Assembly: GCA_026984795.1 (NCBI GenBank) | Contig: JALSRK010000018.1 | Location: 1 to 64,000 of the forward strand | Origin: Solibacteraceae bacterium | GTDB lineage: Bacteria > Acidobacteriota > Terriglobia > Bryobacterales > Bryobacteraceae | DNA: 64,000 bases | Direction of reading: 5' to 3' | Shown: in pieces, positions 55,101 to 61,516 of the stretch | How the letters are laid out: each line of letters begins with the position of its first letter | How positions within the stretch are numbered: position 1 is the first letter of the stretch | Translations under genes and position numbers: made by a program | The notes under the pieces: generated by a model | What the model was told of the DNA's origin: nothing | What the model saw: only the letters and a program-made list of their open reading frames with translations | Database searches by the model: none

Positions 55101-55407
55101 CGGCCCGCTCGTCGACCTCCAGGGTGATGCCGCTCTGGGTGATCGGCTTGAAACCGTCCTGCTCCACCCGGATCCGGTAGCGGCCGGGCGGCAGCAGCGG
55201 CACCGTGTAGTAGCCGACCTCGTTGGTCTCCACCGCACGCTCGACGCTGGTGGCTTCGTTGATGACGGTGATGTGCGTGCCGGGGATCACCGCCCCGCTC
55301 GAGTCGGTGACTCTCCCGGTGATGGTTGCGGTCTGACCCAGCGCCGCCGGCGCCAGCGCGGACAGCGCCAGCGCGAGCAGCGCGAGAAACATCTTGTCGT
55401 GTCTCAT
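52132..55407 (-). CDS. Oar-like outer-membrane receptor, second of tandem pair
   Basis: 1091 residues from the ATG at 55407 with AAGGAGACGACG before it. The signal peptide is LALLALALSALAPAALG. The carboxypeptidase-regulatory domain is ITGRVTDSSGAVIPGTHITV, then LPPGRYRIRVEQDGFK. The plug region has MPLNGRNYNELALLSAGTVQ, NNFLLDGVDNNGAELAGAQR and YGRAMGGVVNVTTKSGTNEL. The barrel ends TPRNLQFGLKLIW. It closely parallels the 55.5-58.8 kb gene across its whole length, so it is a tandem duplicate. It probably belongs to the same sigma/anti-sigma transcript. Confidence 0.9.
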   Translation of the reverse strand: MRHDKMFLALLALALSALAPAALGQTATITGRVTDSSGAVIPGTHITVINEATSVERAVETNEVGYYTVPLLPPGRYRIRVEQDGFKPITQSGITLEVDERAEINFTMEIGEVTEQIEVTADAILLNTVDASRGQVIDHQRIVEMPLNGRNYNELALLSAGTVQPVGGRYGGFSVGGQRTTQNNFLLDGVDNNGAELAGAQRRSEMVQPSIDAIQEFKVQTNAYAAEYGRAMGGVVNVTTKSGTNELHGTAFEFLRNEKLDAKNFFDPADRPKPPFKRNQYGWSVGGPLYIPKLVDGRNKIFWFADAEWTDIRESRTATSTIPTVGMRSGDFSDLLTQKGKAIIDPTTGDPFPGNLIPQDRIDPVAQTLINLYPTPQKPDVSANFVNQSPRTEDVKRWDVRADVNLSSKDNVFWRYSWHDFVRPQALTLPPPAFGGGNDQLVQGVNTGAGWNHIWSPNVIMSIRGVWNFGLFKRDNVAAAKALAEQLGVVSLNDAYGIPGGNRNIPGSQSIMSITGYTNVGMGPFNPVDRDSQNRQLVGDVTWTRGRHTIKFGGSILRSQNNIFNIRHEVGTYSFNSRFTKDGMADMMLGWASQYRWQTRIQVQLRQWLHGFFIQDDWKVTPRLTLNLGLRYELLLPWVDVRDRMGIFDITTDPNNPRLIFAGSEGDSYFDRAMYALDKNNFMPRFGIAYKLNDKTVLRAGYGIFYSYMEPYGDAQYLIGNPPNAFGVNLRSSPKTPAVILKDGPPEGSLELENATGLTFSSYNRHPELASAQQWNFNIQRELGKDWMFEIGYSGSHGVHLLRRYDGNFSPPGPGNINAKRRYKSAEIPGTGIVTSPLGEVIFYNQDGNSLYHALVTKIEKRFSAGFTLLGSYTWSKSIGDTCGNAAAGNTSGCGFQDIRNLRIERSVDNQDIPHRFVVSGLYDLPFGRNRRFGANMHSAWNAVVGGWTVGSIVVWSSGRPYSVTISGNPANTGSHGVVNRPNVNGDPYAVKRTLQQDFDTSVFSRQEDFHIGTLGRNTMRQRSFFNWDFSLLKYFQIYERLRLQFRFEAFHFTNTPRFGQAGNAFGTNTFGQITSAGTPRNLQFGLKLIW

Positions 55408-55549
55408 TCGTCGTCTCCTTCGTATTCGTTGGCCGCCGCGGTATCCGGGCCGCAAAGGCGCACAAACCACCTGCGCGGCCCGCCGCCCGGGCGGCATCCG
55501 TCAATCAAACAGCCCGATTTGTGTCAGATGTTTGCCCCTGTGCCTCTCT

Positions 55550-58500
55550 TCAGAACAGCAGCTTCAAACCGAGCTGCAAGTTGCGCGGCGTGGCCGCGCG
55601 GGTGATCCTCCCGAAATCGGCCGTGCCGACCTGATTGCCAGGCGTGCCGAACCGAGGGGTGTTGGTGAACTGGAACGCTTCGAACCGCAGTTGCAGCCGG
55701 AGCCATTCCGTCACCGGAAGCGTCTTGAACGCCGAAAAGTCCCAGCCGAAGCGGCGCCGCTCCCGGAGCACGTTCCGCCCGAGGGCGCCGAGCCGGTATC
55801 GCCCGTTGGGCACGACGGCGTCCGTGTTGAAGTCGCGTTCGATGGAACGATGGTCAGTATGCAGGCGGCCGATGGAATCAGGACGGTTCACGATCGTATT
55901 CGTGCCGGTGTTGGCCGGGTTGCCGGGCGTCAACAGGCTGAATGGGCGCCCGGAGGAAAACGTCACGATGCTGCCGATGGTCCAGCCGCCGAAGAGGGCG
56001 TCGAAGATGGCGCCGCCGGCGCTCCAGCGCCGCCCGGAGCCGAACGGGACGTCCCAGAGCCCGCTTACGACCAGCCGGTGGGGGACGTCCTGGTTGTCGG
56101 GCGCCTTCTCCAGGCGGAGGTTCCGCGGATCCTGATAGCCGCAGCCCGGCGCGTTGCCGGAAGCGGCATAGCCGCACGTGTCGCCGATGGCCCGCGAATA
56201 GGTATAGGCGGCGAGCAGCGTCAGCCCCCGGGACCAGCGCCGCTCGAAGCGGCTCACCAGGGCGTGGTAGCTGACGTTGCCGGCGAAGTGGTGATAGATG
56301 ACCGGCCCCAGCGGCGAGGCGACGATACCCGTACCCGGAATCTCGACGCTGCGGATGGGGCGTTTCCCGTTGAGGTCTCCCGGACCCGGGGGGGAGAAGT
56401 TGCCATCGTGCCGGATGAGTAGGTGGGAGCCCTTGGCGCCTGCGTATCCGACCTCGATGAGGCCGAGCTGAGGCAGCTCACGCTGCAGGGTGAGTGACCA
56501 TTGCTGGGAGTACTCCCGCGCGGGGCGCCTTTCGTAAGAAGAAAAGGTCAAGCCGGTGGCCTGTTCGAGCGTAAGCGAGCCTTCGCCGGGACCTTCAGCG
56601 AGCGGAAAGGCCGGCTGCTCGGCGCTCGAGGTGCGTTCCACGCCCCAGGCGAAAGGGGGATTGGCGATGAGGAACTGGGCGTCGCCGGTCGGCTCGAGGT
56701 AGCCGTAGTAGATGCCGTAGCCCGCCCGCAGCGCGGTGTGGGGCCGAAGGCGCCAGGCGATGCCGAGGCGGGGCATGAGGTTATCGGTGTCGGCGGCGAC
56801 CAGAGAGCGCCGCATGCGCCCGGAGCCCGCCTCGGACGCGCCGGCGAGTACGAGAGCAGGCGCGCCGGGGGCGGTTTCGAAGTCGAACGTGCCCATCCGG
56901 TCGTAGCGGTCCAGCCAAGGAAGGGCAAGCTCGTAGCGGACACCGAGGTTCAGCGTGAGGCGCGGCGAGATGCGCCAGTCGTCCTGGAGGAACCCACCCA
57001 GCAGCCAGCCGCGGAGATTGGCGGCCAGGGGGGTTGACCAGGTGAAGGAGCTGGTGGCGCCGAGCAGCAGATCGGCGGCGGCGTCGCCGGAGAACTTGCC
57101 GTTGAAGCGGAAGACGCCGGCGTCGTTGCGGACGTTGACGATGTTGTTCTGGCTGCGCAGCAGGTTGAAGCCGCTCTTCACCGTATGCTTGCCGGGGCTC
57201 CAGATGAGGTCGGCGGCGAGCTGGCGGTTCTGCGAATCGCGGTCGACGCCGTTGAAGCCGCCGAGGCCGAGGTTGCGGTAGCCGCTGAGGGCGAAGACGG
57301 CGAATCCGCCGGGCCGGGAGCGGTTCACCTCAGGGACGCCGAGGAGAGCGTTCCAGTTCTCTCTGCCGGCGGCGGCGGGGTTGGCGCGGGTGAAAGCAGC
57401 ATAGTTCCACACGCCGCGCACCGAGGCCACGAGGCCGGCGGCGAAGACGTGGGTCCAACTTGCTCCGACGTTCCAGCCGGTCACCGTGCCGTCGAAGCCG
57501 CCGCCGAAGGCGGGGGGAGGAAGAGCCAGGGCGGCGGGAAAGACGCGATCATGGAAGCTGACGCGGGCGAAGAACGTATCGTTGGGGCCGGCGTTGTGGT
57601 CGAGCCGGGCGTCGAACTTCCGCACGTCTTCGCGGTCCGGCGACTGGTAGATGAAGTTGGCGGCGCGGCCCGCCCGCTGCGGCAAGGGGTAGAGTTGCAG
57701 CAGCCGGGCGCCGAGCGGATCCCAGCGGTTCCCGGGAATGAGATTCCCGGGGAACGGTTTGCCGGTGAGGGGATCGCGCAACGGGATTCCCAGGCCGCTG
57801 AAGTCGCCCCGGCGCATGGCGGCGGTGGGGAGCGTGCTGGTGGCGGTGCGGCTTTCGCGGACGAGGGTCTCCTCGTAGTCGCCGAAGAAGAAGGTCCGGT
57901 TTTTGACCACCGGGCCGCCCACGGCGAATCCGAACTGATGCCGCTTAAAGGGGGGCTTGGGCTTCTCCGTGGGGTCGAAGTAGTTCTTGGCGTCGAGGGC
58001 CTCGTTGCGATGGAACCAGAAGGCGGAGCCGTGCAGTTCGTTGGAGCCGGACCTGGTGGTGACATTCACGACGCCCCCCATGGCCCGGCCGTACTCGGCG
58101 GCGTAGGCGTTCGTCTGGAGCTTGAACTCCTGGATGGCGTCCACCGAAGGCTGCACCATTTCGCTGCGGCGCTGGGCCCCGGCCAGCTCGACACCGTTGT
58201 TGTCCATGCCGTCGAGCAAGTAGTTGTTCTGGGTGGTCTTCTGGCCGGCGACGCTGAAGCCGCCGACCCGTCCGCCAACGGGCTGGACGGCGCCGGCGGC
58301 GAGCAAGGCCAACTGGACGTAGTGGCGGCCGTTGAGGGGCATGCCGACGACGCGGCGGTTGCCGATCACCTGGCCGAGGCTGGCTTCGGCGGAGTTCAGC
58401 AACGGGATGGCGAAGGAAACGCGAACCTCTTCGGTGACGACGCCGACGTCGAGGACGAAATCTACCACGGCCCGCTGGCCGACCTTCAAGACGATGCCGC

Positions 58501-58789
58501 TGCGGTTCACCGGACGGAAGCCTTCCTTGCGAACGACGATGCGGTAGCGGCCGGGTGGCAGCAGCGGCACGGAGTAGAGTCCGACGCCGTTGGATTGCGT
58601 GCGCCGCAGGAAGCTCGTTCCGCGGTGGATCACCATTATGGAGGCCCGGGGGATGACGGCGCCGGTGGCGTCGGTGATGCGGCCGCCGATGCGGGCTGTC
58701 TGGGACCAGGAGGCCGGGGGCGCAGCGGCCATCAGCAAGAGCGCGGGAAGCGCCCATGGGCAACCGGACCTGCGCCCCGCCGTGATCAT
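55550..58789 (-). CDS. Oar-like outer-membrane receptor, first of tandem pair
   Basis: 1079 residues. The signal peptide is WALPALLLMAAAPPASWSQ. The regulatory domain is IGGRITDATGAVIPRASIMV, then LPPGRYRIVVRKEGF. The plug has MPLNGRHYVQLALLAAGAVQ, NNYLLDGMDNNGVELAGAQR and YGRAMGGVVNVTTRSGSNEL. The C-terminus is TPRNLQLGLKLLF. Its ATG overlaps the anti-sigma stop by four bases (ATGA), so it is directly coupled to the regulator. A 142-base gap separates it from the next copy. The ligand is probably a glycan or glycopeptide. Confidence 0.9.
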   Translation of the reverse strand: MITAGRRSGCPWALPALLLMAAAPPASWSQTARIGGRITDATGAVIPRASIMVIHRGTSFLRRTQSNGVGLYSVPLLPPGRYRIVVRKEGFRPVNRSGIVLKVGQRAVVDFVLDVGVVTEEVRVSFAIPLLNSAEASLGQVIGNRRVVGMPLNGRHYVQLALLAAGAVQPVGGRVGGFSVAGQKTTQNNYLLDGMDNNGVELAGAQRRSEMVQPSVDAIQEFKLQTNAYAAEYGRAMGGVVNVTTRSGSNELHGSAFWFHRNEALDAKNYFDPTEKPKPPFKRHQFGFAVGGPVVKNRTFFFGDYEETLVRESRTATSTLPTAAMRRGDFSGLGIPLRDPLTGKPFPGNLIPGNRWDPLGARLLQLYPLPQRAGRAANFIYQSPDREDVRKFDARLDHNAGPNDTFFARVSFHDRVFPAALALPPPAFGGGFDGTVTGWNVGASWTHVFAAGLVASVRGVWNYAAFTRANPAAAGRENWNALLGVPEVNRSRPGGFAVFALSGYRNLGLGGFNGVDRDSQNRQLAADLIWSPGKHTVKSGFNLLRSQNNIVNVRNDAGVFRFNGKFSGDAAADLLLGATSSFTWSTPLAANLRGWLLGGFLQDDWRISPRLTLNLGVRYELALPWLDRYDRMGTFDFETAPGAPALVLAGASEAGSGRMRRSLVAADTDNLMPRLGIAWRLRPHTALRAGYGIYYGYLEPTGDAQFLIANPPFAWGVERTSSAEQPAFPLAEGPGEGSLTLEQATGLTFSSYERRPAREYSQQWSLTLQRELPQLGLIEVGYAGAKGSHLLIRHDGNFSPPGPGDLNGKRPIRSVEIPGTGIVASPLGPVIYHHFAGNVSYHALVSRFERRWSRGLTLLAAYTYSRAIGDTCGYAASGNAPGCGYQDPRNLRLEKAPDNQDVPHRLVVSGLWDVPFGSGRRWSAGGAIFDALFGGWTIGSIVTFSSGRPFSLLTPGNPANTGTNTIVNRPDSIGRLHTDHRSIERDFNTDAVVPNGRYRLGALGRNVLRERRRFGWDFSAFKTLPVTEWLRLQLRFEAFQFTNTPRFGTPGNQVGTADFGRITRAATPRNLQLGLKLLF

Positions 58790-60813
58790 TGCCGGTTCCC
58801 TCCGGGGGACTCCGTCTGCCCCCGGGCCAGACGGCGGCGGGCCCCGGCCAGCGACGCGGCGGTTTCCTCGATGGCCGCCAGGAGATCCGAAGGAGAGGCG
58901 GCCGCGGCGTCCCCGCCGGAGAATCCGCGCAGCGTAAGGTCGTGGAGCCTCCCGACGCAGCCGCCGAGGATCTCTACGGTTTCCTCCCAGCTTGCGGCGG
59001 TGGCCGCGGGCGCTGGGGCAGCAGTTGCGGCAATCCCGGACGCTTCGGCCAGCGGTTCACCGGCGAGGCTGCGGAAGCGGGCCAGATGCGATTCCAGGGA
59101 CCGCACGTGGTCGCCCACCATTACTTCCAGAAGCCAGAGGGACTGGCGCGCCGCCCCGTCCAGGCTCCGGCCAGCGAGGGCCTTCCGGAGGCGATCGAGC
59201 GCCGCGGCGTCCATCAGCATGTCGCCGGCCTGCTCGACGGCGCCGTTGGCGGCGGCGGTGGCCGATTCCATGGCCGCTTGCGCCGGGACGCCGCGGCTGC
59301 GCTTCCAGTCATAGAGCAAGGCGATCAGCGGTGGGATGCCCTCGCCGGCGACGGTGACGCGCTGTTCACCGGCCACGGCCGCGAGGGGTTGGGCGTCAGA
59401 AGCGGCGGCGGTCTCTTCGAGGGTCCGCAACTCGATGCGGGCGAGGGCCGGGCCGGCGATTTCCGTCAACAACGCAGTCAGCTCGCGCCGCCTGGCTTCG
59501 GATTCCACCACGCCGTGAACCTCGAGGCGGCCGTCCCCGGCGCGGGTGATCTCCACCGTGTCCCGCAGGCAGGCCCCGGCGCGGTGCAGCGCGTAGCGGA
59601 GCTCGAGTTCGGCGGTGAGCACGTCGGCCGCGCCGGGACGGAGCGTGGCGCCTATAAGGGCCGGCTGCGGACGGAGGGAGCGCCGGGCGGGCGGCCAGGC
59701 GAGGCCGGGCTTGAATACGACGCGGCGGATCCAAGCGGGCTGGAACTGTTCCCTGGCGTTCTGGGCTGTAAGGCGCTTGGGCCGGCCCTTTTCGACATGG
59801 AGCGTGACGCGGCGGCCGTCCTCTTCGACCGAGATGGCGAGGCGAACCGGGCGGAACTCGGTCCGGGTCACGTCGAGCCAGAGGATCACCCTGCGTTGGC
59901 CGGCGGGGCCTTCCGCGGTGAGCCGGTACAGGGCGGCGGAGGGGACATCCGGCCGGGGAGCCAGTCGCTCGATGCGCAGCGAGACGCCGTCGCGGGCGGC
60001 GAACTCGGCCACCCCGGCGGCGATGCCGAGGGGCCTCCATTTCCGGCTCATGATCCAGCGGACGAAAGCACGTTCCAACTGAGCGGCGCTCAGCTCGCTG
60101 CGGGCGAGGGTCTCGACGAGGCCCACGGGCGGAAGGTTTTCGAGGCGGCGGACAACATGCGTGTCCGCGGAGCGGTCGAAGAGGAAGATCCCTTGCCCGG
60201 GTTCCCGCCAAAGGGCTTGCTCGAGGGCGCCGCCGGAGTTCTCCCACCGTGCGGCGAAGCGCCCGGAAGCGCCGTCCGACCAGGCGCGCAACCGCCCGGC
60301 CGGTTCCTGCGCGGCACCGTCTTCACCCGCGGCGAAGCGGATTTCCTGTTCCAGGGGCTGCGCCGAAAGGTCTCGTTCGAAAGCGGCGGCCCGGCTCAGC
60401 GCGGCCTCGGCGGGGGGCAGCTTGGGCTCCAAGAGCCTCGGCGTGCCGAAGATCAGCGCCACAGCGGCGGCCGCAGCGGCGGCAAGGAGTTTGGCGGCGC
60501 GGAGGCGGCGGGCCGGAGCGATGGAAAACCGGGGAACGTGGACGGAGGTGCGCTCGGTTTCCGCCATGGCTTCGACGAGGCGCTGGCGCGCGCCGGCTTT
60601 CCGGCCGATGCCGGGGTACGTGCTGCTCGCCGCTGCCTCGGCGGCTTTTCGCGTCGCCTTTTCCAGAGCGAACAGTCTGGCGCGGCACTGCCAGCACTTC
60701 TCGAGGTGCCAGCGGGCGGTCCAGCGGCGCGGGCGGGCGAGCTCCCCGTCGGCGTAGGCGAGGAGCGCAGTGTCACTGCAGTGTTTGTCGAAGATGGTTC
60801 GCCAGATCCTCAT
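58786..60813 (-). CDS. Large membrane anti-sigma factor-like protein
   Basis: 675 residues. The N-terminus has a zinc-finger pattern H36-x3-C40-x2-C43 (WHLEKCWQCRARLF) like ZAS anti-sigma factors. One membrane helix lies around 105-122 (AAKLLAAAAAAAVALIFG). The remaining 550 residues would be periplasmic and contain no motif I recognise; stretches such as LRIERLAPRPDVP and YRLTAEGPAGQRRVILWLDV suggest beta structure. It overlaps the sigma gene by 41 bases and the receptor by 4. The role as anti-sigma is inferred from the finger and the gene order. Confidence 0.8.
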   Translation of the reverse strand: MRIWRTIFDKHCSDTALLAYADGELARPRRWTARWHLEKCWQCRARLFALEKATRKAAEAAASSTYPGIGRKAGARQRLVEAMAETERTSVHVPRFSIAPARRLRAAKLLAAAAAAAVALIFGTPRLLEPKLPPAEAALSRAAAFERDLSAQPLEQEIRFAAGEDGAAQEPAGRLRAWSDGASGRFAARWENSGGALEQALWREPGQGIFLFDRSADTHVVRRLENLPPVGLVETLARSELSAAQLERAFVRWIMSRKWRPLGIAAGVAEFAARDGVSLRIERLAPRPDVPSAALYRLTAEGPAGQRRVILWLDVTRTEFRPVRLAISVEEDGRRVTLHVEKGRPKRLTAQNAREQFQPAWIRRVVFKPGLAWPPARRSLRPQPALIGATLRPGAADVLTAELELRYALHRAGACLRDTVEITRAGDGRLEVHGVVESEARRRELTALLTEIAGPALARIELRTLEETAAASDAQPLAAVAGEQRVTVAGEGIPPLIALLYDWKRSRGVPAQAAMESATAAANGAVEQAGDMLMDAAALDRLRKALAGRSLDGAARQSLWLLEVMVGDHVRSLESHLARFRSLAGEPLAEASGIAATAAPAPAATAASWEETVEILGGCVGRLHDLTLRGFSGGDAAAASPSDLLAAIEETAASLAGARRRLARGQTESPGGNRQ

Positions 60814-61312
60814 GAAGTTTCCACCCGCCTTCCTGGGTTGCGCGTCTCAGCTTAGCGACGGCCCGGGCCAGCAACGTGTTGACGGCGCTGCCACTGATGC
60901 CCAGCCGCTCGGCGATCTCGCGGTACTTGAGGGAGGCCAGCCGCAGCAGGACGACCTCCTGCTCGCGGAGGGTCAGCACGCCGAACAGCGTCTCCAGCTC
61001 ATCGGCGGGATCGGCCGTCGGAGGCAGCGGTGCGGGTTCCACAAGCTCGCCGGTTTCCGCCAGCGGCCCTTCGCGCGATTGGCGCCGTTTCAGCTTTCCG
61101 ATCTCGTTGCGGAGAACGCAGAACAACCACGCCTTGGGGTTGGTGATCTCGATGCCCTGCCGGAGCTCGCGATACAGGCGGAGAAAAGCCTCCTGGACAA
61201 GATCCTCGGCGGGAGCGACGCCGCCGATGACGCCGGCCGCATAGCGCACGAGAGCGGAGTACCAGCTATCGAAACAGCCCGTGACAAGCCTCGAAGCCTG
61301 GGTACGATCCAC
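60773..61312 (-). CDS. ECF RNA polymerase sigma factor
   Basis: 179 residues from GTG at 61312. Region 2 is GGVAPAEDLVQEAFLRLYRE, then NPKAWLFCVLRNEIGKLKRR. Region 4 is LTLREQEVVLLRLASLKYRE, IAERLGISGSAVNTLLARAV. It redirects polymerase to its own regulon. It is followed by the anti-sigma gene with a 41-base overlap, then two receptors, the layout of cell-surface signalling loci. No Fec-type signalling extension is apparent on the receptors. The 204-base gap to the divergent GH106 gene could hold its autoregulated promoter. Confidence 0.93.
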   Translation of the reverse strand: MDRTQASRLVTGCFDSWYSALVRYAAGVIGGVAPAEDLVQEAFLRLYRELRQGIEITNPKAWLFCVLRNEIGKLKRRQSREGPLAETGELVEPAPLPPTADPADELETLFGVLTLREQEVVLLRLASLKYREIAERLGISGSAVNTLLARAVAKLRRATQEGGWKLHEDLANHLRQTLQ

Positions 61313-61516
61313 TCCGTGCCCCTTTGCGCCAACATCCCCCGACCGCAGAATCGGTGCGCCCTATCTGAGTCCGGAATGACGGCTCCTATGTGAGAGAACC
61401 CTGGCCACAGTATTTCACCACAAGATGGAGAGAGCGAATGTAAAGTTTCCCGGAGAGTCCCCATACCCTGGCCGCGAGGCCCGGCAGAACGGCGGGCGGG
61501 GATATACTCGAATCCC

